Of a stretch of 27,128 nucleotides of DNA, positions 1 to 10,320 are shown in pieces. The number at the start of each line of letters is the position of its first letter. Position 1 is the first letter of the stretch. Under the pieces are notes generated by a model, which was given only the letters and a program-made list of their open reading frames with translations, did no database searches and was not told the origin of the DNA. Source of the DNA: Neocallimastix lanati (nom. inval.). Lineage: Eukaryota > Neocallimastigomycota > Neocallimastigomycetes > Neocallimastigales > Neocallimastigaceae. A program made the position numbers and the translations under genes. Where the stretch lies: the NCBI GenBank assembly GCA_016946835.1, contig JACVTC010000457.1, positions 1 to 27,128 of the forward strand, given 5' to 3'.

Positions 1-601
1 GAGATGGAAAAACAATAGATTTTTAAATCTTATTGATTATTTCCTTATTGTAATATATAGAAATTTTATTATTTCCTAATATTCAAATTAACCAAAATAA
101 ATCTATAATATAAAAGATGCATATAGATAAGAATTAAACAAAAAAAGAGAAGCAGTATTACAATAAAATTGAATACTTTAACTTAATTTTGATACTAATT
201 TAATATGTAATCTTATATATTAATTTGAATGACATAATAGAAAATAAAATACATTTATTAATATATGAAAAATCTTTTACAATTTTAAATACAGAAAATT
301 TTATTTTATTTATTTCTTTCATTTCAATTATTTCTTAATTCGAAAGACAGAAATATTGATAAAGTTATTTAAGTTGTTTATATACAGGAATTATTCCTTA
401 TTTAGAAGAATAATACTAAAAGTAATTAGTACTATGTTATTGATAAACTCTTATAAATTTAATTTATCTTTATAAGAAATGAACATAAATTTAAATTAAA
501 TTTTATGTATAAACTTAAATTTTCAGATCAAATAATATAGTAAAATTATTAATGTAAAGAATACATAAATTTATTAATATTTTAAAAATCACCTTGACTA
601 T
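1..601. other. AT-rich non-coding flank
   Basis: I see no gene here. The stretch is almost entirely A and T, with stop codons in all frames at short intervals. Two inverted repeats stand out. TCTTATAAA (449-457) pairs perfectly with TTTATAAGA (469-477), and a palindrome lies at about 484-507 (CATAAATTTAA against an A/T-rich complement ending TTTATG). The last four bases, CTAT (598-601), are the left copy of the target-site duplication of the element that starts at 602. Confidence 0.6.
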
Positions 602-913
602 TGTTAAGGTTTTAGAGAATTAAATAAAAATAAAGTAAGAAACACAAATTTTATTTATTTGTTTATTATTTTTTTATTTATTTATTTTATTAATTTTACT
701 TGATTTTATTTCATGATTTTTAAAAATTGGTAGCAAAATTTACAACTATTTATACTTTTTTCAAGGCATAAAAGTTGTTCTTGCCACTAAATTACATTTT
801 ATTTATATTTTTTTTTTAAAAAAAACTATTAAATTTAAATTGAATTTTATAATCAGTTATATAAAATTTAATTATAACAATATAAATAAAATACATTTAT
901 AATATTAATAAAA

Positions 914-965
<52 letters not shown>

Positions 966-1453
966 TATCTAAAATATTACTAATAAGAATTTATTTAATT
1001 GGCTATAATTTTTATTACAATCTGTTAAAATATTCAAATAAAAATAAAAATACTATTCTAATATAAAGGTTTTTAATAAAATAAAACATTTTTCAATATA
1101 AAATAAAACATTTCGATATAAAATTTTATAATAAAAGTTAAAATATAATATATAAATTTTTAATTATCAATATATAAAAATATTATTAATACAAATTTTC
1201 CTTATTAATATAAAAATAAAAAAAAAATAAGATTTATTATTAATATTGCTAATATAAGTTTTAAATATATAAAAATATTACAATTAATATAAGATTTAAT
1301 ATAAAAATATAAAATTTAATATAATTTTTGATTTAATTTTTGATCTTTGGATTTAAAAATTTATTAAAGTACAAAAATAATAATGTACACATAATGTATT
1401 AGAAATAAATCGTAGATTTAATTAAGAATGCACTATTTAGTACATTCTTATCA
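602..1453 (-). repeat. 3' LTR of element A
   Basis: This 852-bp LTR is repeated at 7892-8725. On the element strand it starts TGATAAGAATG and ends CCTTAACA. It contains a run of 45 T (916-960; poly-A on the element strand) that is only 29 long in the partner LTR. Substitutions I can see between the two LTRs are C/T near the outer end (1432 region), A/T in the ATTACAATTAAT segment, A/G in CAATATATAAA, A/G in TTCAAGGC and T/C in TAATTTTACTTG. Any promoter and poly-A signals should lie here, but the AT bias prevents picking them by eye. Confidence 0.93.
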
Positions 1454-1471
1454 AGATGCCCCGACGAAGAC

Positions 1472-4400
1472 TCAAGCTTCTCTGTAAGCGGAGTTAAACT
1501 TTACTAAATTTTTAAAGTGAACATTCCTATCGAGTTGCTTTCCAGTCTTCTGATCGATTAGGGTTGCCGTGTTGAATTGAATTTTTAAAATTTTAAATGG
1601 TCCATTGTAATATGGTTCTAGCTTAGTGCGGCTAAAGTTTCTAACAAGAACAAGATCACCAGCCTTTAATTCTTTTCCTTTTTTCATACTTATTTGTTCT
1701 TCTCGTCTTGTTGCCCAATACTTGTTAGCATTCTTCACATTTTTGCATGCTTCTCTAGTCCATTGATAATGACGAACAAATTTTTCCATTAAAATTTCAT
1801 CATATGATTTACCTGCATTTTCAATTGTTCTTATGGCTATATCATACGGCTGTTGGTCTTCTCTTCCATATACTAATTCAAAACTAGAATGTCCAGTAGC
1901 TGTGTTTTTGGTAGTTCGAAGTGCCCATAAAACAGAAGGTAAAACTTCATCCCAATCTTGATTTTTCCTTCCTAATAAACGAAGTAATTTTCCAATTTCT
2001 TTATTTCGATTTTCAGTAAGGCCATTTGATTCAGGGTGGTAAGTAGCTACAAATTTAACATATACATCATAAAGATCAAGAAAGATTTTAGTCATATCAG
2101 AAGTGAATTGGACTCCATTATCAGTAGTAATAACTTGAGGTACACCATGTCTTGCAAAAACGTTTATTAAAAATTTAATTATATCAGAGGAAGTTATGTT
2201 TTCAGTGGGTTCGGCTTCAACCCATTTGGTAAAGAAATCAACAGTTACTATAATATATTGATTATTATTTCTTGTTTTTGGTAACGGTCCTATAATATCT
2301 AATCCTAAATGCACAAAGGACCCTCTACTTTAGTTGGATGGTTTTCGGTTGGTTCTGGATATGGTTGAGGACGATTTAACTGGCATTTTTCACAATTACT
2401 AACAATTCTTTTGATATCTTTAATCATATGATTCCAATAAAAGTTTTTCTTAAGTCTTTGATATGTTTTGTAATATCCTTCGTGGCCAATATTATGAGCT
2501 TCTAAAATTAATTTAAATTTTTCATTTTCATCCGTTATTAATTTTCTATAATTTCCATTGTCGATAAAGTAATCTTCACCATCAATAACAGTAAACTTTT
2601 CATTAATAAATTCCTTTATAACTTTAGATAATAATTCTTCATTATTTCCATTAGTAATTTTTGTTAATAATATCTTTCTCTCTTCCTTACTTTTCATTCT
2701 TGAAAGAGCATCAGCTAACACATTCTTTTTGCCTGATTCATATTTTATATTAATTCCAAGCATACTAGCGGTTAGACACCATCTTGTTTGCCTTGCATTC
2801 AAAGGTTCTTTATTCTTAAATAAACCAACTAATGGTTTATGATCTGTGTAAATAGTTGTAGGTAATGGATTTCCTTCAATATAAGATTTAAATTTAGTCA
2901 TACAGTAAAACAAAGCGGTTCCTTCCAAATCTGTGATACCATAATTCTTTTCAGCTTTCTTCAAACTTCTACTTATAAAATGTATTGGATGCTCCTTACC
3001 GGTTTCTTCTTCTTTTTGTAAAAGAACTCCACCAATTCCATTATACGAAGCATCAGTTCTAATGATAAAAGGTTTGTCAAATGACGGAAATTTTAGAATA
3101 GGTGCATTGATTAATTTTTCTTTTAGGAGTTCAAAGCTTTCTTGTTGTTCTTTATTCCATTCATATTTAGTATTCTTTTTCAATAATTTACATAAAGGTG
3201 AGGTAATTTGAGCATATTTAGGAATAAAGTCACGATAATATCCTATTGCTCCTAGAAATGATCTTAATTCATGAATTGATGAAGGGGCTTCCCACTTCTT
3301 AATAGCTGTTATTTTACTTTCCATGGGACTTAATCCTTTAGTAGTAAGTTTGTGACCTAATACATCAACTTCAGTTTGAAGAAAATGGCACTTTTCAATA
3401 TTAATTTTTAACTTGTTTTCTTTAAATACTTCTAATACTTGTTTAATATGAATTAAATGTTCTTCGATACTTTTTGAATAGATCAAAACATCATCAATAA
3501 ATACATAAACAAATTCACCAATAAAAGGGAATAAAATTTTATTCATTTCTCTTTGGAAGGTTGAGGGAGCTCCAGTAAGTCCAAAAGGCATAACCTTAAA
3601 TTGATAATTTCCAAACTTAGTAGTGAAAGTGGTTACTTCAACGCTTTCGTCATCCATTAAGATTTGGTGAAAACCAGAAAATAAATCAAGAGTTGTAAAT
3701 ATTTTAGCTCCTCCGAGACTATCAAAAATTTCATCTATATATGGAACTGAATAAGAATCTTTTTCTGTCATATCATTGACTTTTCGGTAGTCAATGCACA
3801 AGCGCCACTTTCCATTGTGTTTTAGAATGAGCACTACTGGAGATGACCATTCTGAACAGGATGGTTCTATCAATCCTTTCTTAATAAGCTTTGTAAGTTC
3901 TTCTTTTAAGATATCTGATTTTAATTTAGTTAACCTATAACTTCTTAATTTTACTGGCTTTGCATTAGCTTTTAAACGGATCTTATGTGGTGAAAGTTTA
4001 GAAGGAGTTAGTTCTTCTGTTGAAGTGGCAACTATGACAATCATTTCTTTGAGAATTTTAATAATTTGTTCTTTATAATCTTTATTTAAGGTACTTAAAA
4101 ATTCATCACTCTCAATAAATTCCATTGGAGTTAATTCCTTTATAATTTCTTTTTCTTTATTCGTTTCTTTAACTTTTCTAATAGTGCAAATTATACTTTC
4201 TTCATCATAATATTGATTACTTATTTTAGCTATTTCTTCGTATTCACTTTCTTACAAAAGTTTACATAGACTGTTTAAGGTTGGATGAATAAATAAACAA
4301 TGATCGATTTGAGTTTTAAAGTTTATTAACATATCATAAAATGAGTCTTCTTTCTCAATAATTCTAAAGTCCGCATTAAATTCATAATTATTAATTTTTA

Positions 4401-5474
4401 CTGGTAATCGAACAATAATTCCTTCCGAGTATTCTTCATCTTGTGTTGCTAGTTGGATTTTTCCACGACTTTTTCCAACTGTTTCATATTCACCAGGTAA
4501 TTTATCAAAATACTGCTTAGTAACGATGCTTAGGTTACTACAAGAATCAATTAAAAGTTTTCCTAGTACTCCGTCAACACTTGCATCAACCATTGCAAGT
4601 CTTCTTCGGCTACTTCATTATTTTTACTTATGTAGCTATGATCATAGTTATTCACTAATAAAGTTCGTGCTATTACATTGTCTACAGTTCCAATTATTTT
4701 AGATTTTTCTAACTTTAAACCTTGAGTTAATTGTGAACGAATTTTCGGACATGCATTCAAGAGTTGACCTATCGTAATACTGGATTTAAGATTATTTAAA
4801 TCATCCATAATATTGTAAGGTTCTTTATTATTCATCATTTTGATATTCCTTTTTACTAACTGAGTATTTTCATTATTAGTTTCTTTAGTTTTTGTTGAAA
4901 TTAATTTTTCCAAAGTATTAGTTTTATTTTGTTGATTATCTTTATTCATTTCTAGATCTTCTATTCCATTATCGATTACAAGTATATCTTCAGATTCAAC
5001 TTTTTCCTTTCCTTTTGATGAATAATTGTTGTTTTCTTCTTTACTTTCTCTTACTCTTGTTATATTTCTTAATTCCTTTTCTTTTTGTTTTTCTTTGTTA
5101 ATATTTGGTTGAGTTAAAATTGAAGGAAGTATTTGATTTTTATAAACTTTATTTGGTTTATTATGTAGCTCATTTTCTTTCTTCTTTCTTAAAGCAGGAG
5201 TTGCGAAAGGACGTGGATTATCTTTTAAACTTTTATGTACTTTCTTGGAATTATTTTCTTCTTTTTCGCTGTTATTATCATTCATTTTTCTTTTTATAGC
5301 ATTTATAATGATATCATCCTCACTTTCAGTTGTGTCACTAAAATCAGATTCTTCAGATTCTTCATTAAAGGAATTATTATCAATTGGAGCATTCTTAGTA
5401 AAAGTATTATTTTGTAAATTATTTAATGAAGCTATTGTTTTGTCATTGGGAGTGCTTCTGCTCCCATTTAGAAG
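1472..5474 (-). pseudogene. pol: Broken pol of element A (PR-RT-RNase H-IN)
   Basis: This is the pol reading frame of element A, recognisable end to end but broken. By comparison with the intact copy at 18867-22871 I see three lesions. A 1-nt deletion near 4594 shifts frame just before the protease. A TCA-to-TAA nonsense change at 4252-4254 falls after the protease. A 1-nt deletion near 2317-2321 shifts frame between the integrase zinc finger and its catalytic core. Surviving pieces are 4563-5285 (N-terminal linker and the QLL...GLKL motif), 4252-4593 (protease with the unusual Asp-Ser-Cys motif), 2305-4251 (RT with FIDD, RNase H, integrase HHCC finger) and 1472-2314 (integrase D,D,E core and GPF module). 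The ATG-initiated pieces are artefacts of the breaks, not separate genes. The stop lies 18 nt before the 3' LTR. Confidence 0.92.
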
Positions 5475-5480
5475 TTTAAA
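5428..5480 (-). promoter_or_regulatory. Predicted -1 frameshift signal, element A
   Basis: On the element strand the heptamer TTTAAAC (plus-strand GTTTAAA, 5474-5480) lies in gag frame as T TTA AAC, two codons before the gag stop (5468-5470). A 7-nt spacer and then a predicted H-type pseudoknot follow, base for base the same as in the intact copy at 22825-22877. It is retained even though both ORFs around it are mutated, which fits the recent death of this copy. Confidence 0.75.
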
Positions 5481-6379
5481 GACTTTTTGGAATATATTTC
5501 TTTTTTATTTTTTTCCATAATCTTATTTAATTGAGGGCAATAGTATGAGTAATGACCTTCTTCCTTACAGAAGAAGCAAGTTTTAACAGATAAATTTCTC
5601 ATTTTCTGGGTTGATTCTTCTACAATATCTTGAGGTTTCAGTTTATTATTTGTTTGACTTGTTTAGAAAGTTTCGTTTCTTCTTTTAGGATAAAGTCTTG
5701 AAGTAGTACTGTTTTGATTATTTTGATTATGCTGGGAATTATTAACATTATAGGTATTAATATTATTGTTCCTTACAGAAAGTCTATCTACTTTCTCGGC
5801 AATTTTGAAAGCTTTCTCCATAATTATATCATCTTTGAGGGATAATTTCTTCCAGGCTTCATAATTATTTTGAATAGAATCAATATAATCTAGTACACCA
5901 ATGCGCTTTCTTCTCTTTTTATCAAGTTTAGTGTACAAAGTTCTATATCTTACATTAAAGTCTTTAATCTTTTCGTTTCTTTTAATTCGCATTGCACGAA
6001 GTTCTTTAAGAAGTAAATTTTGGTCTTCTTTAATACCGTAAAAATTTTCAAGACTTGAAATAATTTTTCCAATAGAAGGAAATTTAATATCATCATCAAC
6101 ATTTTCTTCTTCATCATCTTCTTCTTCTTCATCTGATGAATCATCACTTTCATCATCACTATCTTCTCCCAAATCTTCAATAACGCGTTGTACTTCACCA
6201 GAGCTGGTAAGTAAACAAGCATTAAATATTGTTTCTGGATCTGTAATACTTTGTATCTTGATCCAAAGTTTTAATTCAGTAGCCCAGGACTTAATATCTA
6301 AATTGTCCTTGCTAAGTTTCACAATATCTCTTAATTCTTTTTTCAATTCTTTAAAGCTCAAAGTTGTTTCCTTGGACAT
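5468..6379 (-). pseudogene. gag: gag of element A, interrupted by a nonsense codon
   Basis: This is the structural Gag protein gene, reading from ATG at 6377-6379 to the normal stop at 5468-5470, which would give 303 residues. A CAA-to-TAA change at 5663-5665 truncates it after about residue 238. That removes the C-terminal CCHC zinc knuckle (C-x2-C-x4-H-x4-C), whose codons persist downstream at about 5525-5590. The N-terminal part keeps the capsid-like helical region and a long acidic Asp/Glu/Ser tract. The tract is a few residues longer than in the sister copy through in-frame triplet differences. An upstream in-frame extension exists without stop codons up to 6445, but the ATG at 6379 matches the start in the sister copy, so I use that one. 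Confidence 0.9.
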
Positions 6380-7868
6380 TTTGTTTAAATATTTCTTGTT
6401 GTATATTAATGAGGTGATTAAATAAGAATAAATTTGGAAATACAACTTTAAAAATATAATTTAATAGGTAATTTAATATCGAATCAATTTTTAAAACAAT
6501 ATATTTTAGTAACTTTTGAAAATAATAATTTTATTTGCTTTCTTTAGTAGATATAAGCTCGAAATCCTTATCGACAACTTAGTAGAAATTATAAAGCACG
6601 AGGTTCTTTTCGACTACTTTATTAAGAATAATTTTTAAGTTCGAAATCTTTATCGACAACTCAATGGAATAATTTTAAGTTCGAAATCTTTATCGACAAC
6701 TTAATAGAATAATTTTAAGTTCGAAATCTTTATCGACAACTTAATAGAATAATTTTAAGTTCGAAATCTTTATCGAGAACTTAATAGAATAATTTTAAGT
6801 TCGAAATCTTTATCGACAACTTAATAGAATATTTTTCAAGCTCGAAATCTTTATCGACCACTTGAATTTTGTAATTTAGTATATTTGTAGTAATAAATTT
6901 AGAAGCAAAGTTTTATTTATTATTTTCACCTTTCAAAAATTTTTCTTTTTAAACGATAAATATTGTATTGTTATAGCTAATAAAATTATTAATTAATTAT
7001 AATTATTAAACACAAAAAATAATCTTTATTGTCGTACAATCTGATAGTACACACTGTCTGACGTGCAGCTTACCTAATGGTGTCATGCCACGCGTGTGCC
7101 ACGATTACTATATTCAATATAAAATATAGCAGTTCAGAGCCCACTAGCCCAATTACTATGTAGGATAAACTTAATCCGATAATCTATGTACGGAATAAAA
7201 AAAATTTTAAAAGTATTCAGTAATATTTTTATTAACTAATAAAAATTAACTAAAAACACAATATTTTCAAAGTAAATTAAGATTCTTTTACAGGAATTAT
7301 TAAACAAATAAAGTATCAGTAATAAAAAAAATAAAAAAAATTTAAATGGCGAAGTTAGCCAAAGTCTGATACTTTATATAATAAAGTGCCTTATAACTAG
7401 CACAAAGAAAAATAAAAAAAAAAAATATAAAAAAAAAACAATCTTACGCCTTCGGTGACGTAAGCTCCTTATTCGCCAGTGCTTGGAAAATACCCGCACC
7501 TTCGTGTGTTGAAACGTTGAAGACTGAACTATTATTACCGGGTCGGTAACCAAATACCTTCGTCTACTTTCCAATTAATTCCCAAAATAACTATTATCCA
7601 ATAACCTACTATGAATAATAGATATCTTGTTGTTTTCTGGAAATACACTGTATATGAGCTCTATCCGCTCCTTGTTATAATTTTACAAGATTTGGTTTTT
7701 TTTAGAATCTTAATTTTACTTATTTAAAAAAAATTTTTTTTTTTTTTATATATATATCAAACAAGCGCCATAGGTTAATCAAAGAATTAACGACTTACTT
7801 GTTTATCAATATAAAATAAAAAAAAATTAAAAAAAATCTATGTTATTTACTATTATTTCTATTTAATT
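6380..7868 (-). other. Long untranslated leader of element A
   Basis: About 1.5 kb lies between the primer-binding site and gag, with no convincing ORF. It holds the 40-bp tandem repeats (6559-6857), a less AT-rich block at about 7035-7195, and a structured block at 7440-7575. The structured block contains inverted repeats CTTACG/CGTAAG (7443-7464) and TTACCG/CGGTAA (7535-7549). The sequence ATTAG|GTAAGC on the minus strand near 7066-7076 resembles a splice donor, but I found no convincing branch point and acceptor. Packaging, dimerisation or splicing signals are plausible here by position only. Confidence 0.6.
6541..6860 (-). repeat. 40-bp tandem repeats in the leader of element A
   Basis: The core TCGAAATCTTTATCGA (or CCTTATCGA) occurs seven times, starting at 6559, 6641, 6681, 6721, 6761, 6801 and 6842. 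The middle units are spaced at exactly 40 bp. The sister element has only four cores (23957, 24038, 24078, 24119), so three units were gained or lost. Each unit can fold on itself: TCGA pairs with TCGA, and flanking AAGT pairs with ACTT around a small bulge. Confidence 0.9.
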
Positions 7869-7885
7869 CCCCGATATCTCCACCA
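7869..7885 (-). other. Primer-binding site of element A
   Basis: On the element strand TGGTGGAGATATCGGGG starts 6 nt inside the 5' LTR. It begins with TGG, the complement of tRNA 3'-CCA. It predicts a primer tRNA ending ...CCCGATATCTCCACCA with an acceptor arm beginning GGAGATA. I do not recognise which tRNA this is. Confidence 0.75.
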
Positions 7886-7891
7886 TATAAA

Positions 7892-8203
7892 TGTTAAGGT
7901 TTTAGAGAATTAAATAAAAATAAAGTAAGAAACACAAATTTTATTTATTTGTTTATTATTTTTTTATTTATTTATTTTATTAACTTTACTTGATTTTATT
8001 TCATGATTTTTAAAAATTGGTAGCAAAATTTACAACTATTTATACTTTTTTCGAGGCATAAAAGTTGTTCTTGCCACTAAATTACATTTTATTTATATTT
8101 TTTTTTTAAAAAAAACTATTAAATTTAAATTGAATTTTATAATCAGTTATATAAAATTTAATTATAACAATATAAATAAAATACATTTATAATATTAATA
8201 AAA

Positions 8204-8241
<38 letters not shown>

Positions 8242-8725
8242 CTAAAATATTACTAATAAGAATTTATTTAATTGGCTATAATTTTTATTACAATCTGTTA
8301 AAATATTCAAATAAAAATAAAAATACTATTCTAATATAAAGGTTTTTAATAAAATAAAACATTTTTCAATATAAAATAAAACATTTCGATATAAAATTTT
8401 ATAATAAAAGTTAAAATATAATATATAAATTTTTAATTATCAATATGTAAAAATATTATTAATACAAATTTTCCTTATTAATATAAAAATAAAAAAAAAT
8501 AAGATTTATTATTAATATTGCTAATATAAGTTTTAAATATATAAAAATATTACTATTAATATAAGATTTAATATAAAAATATAAAATTTAATATAATTTT
8601 TGATTTAATTTTTGATCTTTGGATTTAAAAATTTATTAAAGTACAAAAATAATAATGTACACATAATGTATTAGAAATAAATCGTAGATTTAATTAAGAA
8701 TGCATTATTTAGTACATTCTTATCA
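7892..8725 (-). repeat. 5' LTR of element A
   Basis: This 834-bp LTR is the partner of 602-1453, with the same TG...CA ends, and is shorter mainly because its T run (8206-8234) is 29 nt long. The target duplication CTAT follows at 8726-8729. On the element strand, transcription should start within this repeat and run leftward. Confidence 0.93.
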
Positions 8726-9292
8726 CTATATTAAAAGGTTTTTAATAAGAATCAATTTATTCATTCTTTATCAATTTTGATACGTATCTTTTATATTTAA
8801 AGTTGTATCTAAAAATTTTATTTGTTTAGACGTTGTCAGAAGGGAATTATTAACAAAATAATATATTCTAATAAATATAATAATAACACATAATGTATAA
8901 ATATAAATATATAATTTAAATGTAAAGATTTGTCTTTATTTATTTATTCTTATTTCTTTATTTATTTTTATTACATTATTCTCAATGTTTACAAAAATAT
9001 AAAAATACAAGTTATATATTTATTATTATCTTTCTCACTAACTATCTAATTATACACTTAATAATTAATATTTAATACTCTATAAACTATTATATTTTCT
9101 ACTAATAAACCTGTTATTTTGAAGTATCTTTATTATATATTTCCTATATTATAACAAAGAACTCCTCGTTTAATTATTAATGAATTATCAAAATATGTAT
9201 CTAACTATTTAGTCTTATTTAATTATTTACCAATCATTATTAATTTTTAATTTATTACTTTAACTAATTTCTAAAACTATTCCTAACAGTGT
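8726..9292. other. AT-rich non-coding DNA, possible relic LTR
   Basis: No gene is visible. The stretch 8834-9288 begins TGTCAGAAGGG and ends TTCCTAACA, so it has TG...CA ends with a weakly inverted terminus. A TGG trinucleotide context (TGGTACCG) lies 12 nt beyond, at 9301. That resembles an LTR followed by a primer-binding site, but there is no second copy in the window and no target duplication, so I treat it only as a possibility. Confidence 0.3.
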
Positions 9293-10304
9293 TTTTAGTG
9301 TGGTACCGTATCAATTGTAATAATTTAATTAAAAAATTATAATTAAATTATTAATCATTAATATTAGCTCTAACTGCTAATATTAAAGGTTTAGAAAAGA
9401 ATCATACTTACCTATGGTTCTTTCTAATTATCGAGTTTATTATAACGAATTATAATAGACGAAACACTAAAATTGATAAGGAAAAGTTTTAATTATAAAA
9501 TTTGTTTTATTAAAATAATTTGTTTTATTTTTTATTAAAAATTTTAAATGTTAAAACTTATTGTTATTATTATTATATTATAATTGTTATAATAATAACT
9601 CTTGATTTCTCAAAGAGAACTCAAGAACCTTATTTATACTTTTTTGTCAAAATAAGGTTAAAATCAAAAGGGGTTCTAATCTTAACAAATCTCTTATCTA
9701 GGAAAAGACTAGAAGAAAAACCTAGATAAGTTTTTTGATCTATATTCTATCCATATCGATCGTCGCGTTAATTAAGTAAAACCGATTACTTTTAAGAAGT
9801 AATTGGAAAAACCTTAATTAACCGATTACTTAATCTAATATAATGATCGAAAATAAAAGAATAAAATAATGAAAATTATTTCGATCATAAAATTTAAAAT
9901 TTAATCTATTTAGTTCTATTTTATAGAACTTTACATAAAAAATATAAAACAATACATTAATAATAAAATACATGATTAATACAATACAGAATACATGATA
10001 GAATACAGAATACATGATAAAATACAGAATAGTGTTTTAGTTTATGATTTAATAAGTGAGAGAAAACTAAAACTAATAAATTTAATAATTAAGTGAATAA
10101 TTAAATAAATTTAATATTATTTTAAATGTATAAAAATTATTTAATTAAATAAATTTTTAATATTAAACTAAATAAAATTTTAATATATAATTAAATAAAT
10201 TATTAATTATAATTAATTGTATAAATGAAATATGAGTTAAATAAAAGTTATATTAATTATAACCTAACTAAGAAAATATAATTATTTTGTTAAAAATAAT
10301 TATA
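9293..10304. repeat. Hairpin-rich non-coding block
   Basis: A string of inverted repeats follows one after another. Their extents are 9318-9353 (14-bp arms), 9358-9386 (11), 9391-9427 (imperfect 15), 9435-9460 (11, one wobble), 9563-9599 (11), 9601-9625 (5+5), 9626-9659 (10), 9693-9730 (10, then six T), 9737-9761 (8 of 9), 9782-9806 (10) inside 9768-9821 (9), 9843-9888 (10), 9912-9930 (8), 10034-10073 (10) and 10277-10304 (12). The arms 9293-9301 and 9464-9472 (TTTTAGTGT/ACACTAAAA) could enclose the first four as a cloverleaf-like fold. There is no protein-coding signal and I do not recognise a family. Confidence 0.6.
9978..10031. repeat. 19-bp tandem repeat, about 2.5 copies
   Basis: The unit AATACAGAATACATGATAG (last base variable) occurs twice in full, followed by a partial third copy AATACAGAATA. 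It lies inside the hairpin-rich block and has no coding potential. Confidence 0.7.
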
Positions 10305-10320
10305 GATTCTTACATTAATT

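Larger units (their letters stand above)
602..8725 (-). mobile_element. Element A: Ty3/Gypsy LTR retrotransposon, degenerate copy
   Basis: This is a full-length LTR retrotransposon of about 8.1 kb, read on the minus strand. It is bounded by two LTRs (602-1453 and 7892-8725) that begin TG and end CA on either strand. It is flanked by the 4-bp direct repeat CTAT (598-601 and 8726-8729). The order on the minus strand is 5' LTR, primer-binding site, long leader with 40-bp repeats, gag, -1 frameshift signal, pol, 3' LTR. Integrase follows RNase H, which is the Ty3/Gypsy (Metaviridae) order. The element at 18007-26010 is a close relative, visibly near-identical through the interior. The copy is dead: gag has one nonsense codon, and pol has one nonsense codon and two 1-nt deletions. 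I read five substitutions plus homopolymer indels between its LTRs, so it is older than the 18007-26010 copy. Confidence 0.95.

Noticed and set aside
5105-5520. Plus-strand open frames opposite gag/pol of element A (and the same at 22502-22917)
   Set aside because: They are Phe/Leu/Ser-rich complements of Lys/Glu/Asn-rich pol sequence and appear in both copies only because the copies are alike.
5950-6222. Met/Lys-rich frame inside gag (also 23347-23613)
   Set aside because: Alternative-frame reading of the acidic tract of gag; no independent start context or conservation beyond gag itself.
6541-6860. Regular 40-bp repeats resembling a CRISPR array
   Set aside because: The whole 40-bp unit repeats and there are no unique spacers. 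It lies in the leader of a eukaryotic retrotransposon and recurs in the sister copy.
7374-7574. 66-codon frame in the leader of element A
   Set aside because: It starts at a TTG, ends in Phe/Leu/Val low complexity and is not maintained as an ATG ORF in the sister copy.
9520-9729. Plus-strand open frame of 69 codons
   Set aside because: It is low-complexity Tyr/Ile/Leu/Lys sequence across several hairpins, with no family resemblance.
9693-9736. Rho-independent terminator (10-bp stem plus six T)
   Set aside because: The context is eukaryotic and no transcription unit ends there. It is one of many hairpins in the block.
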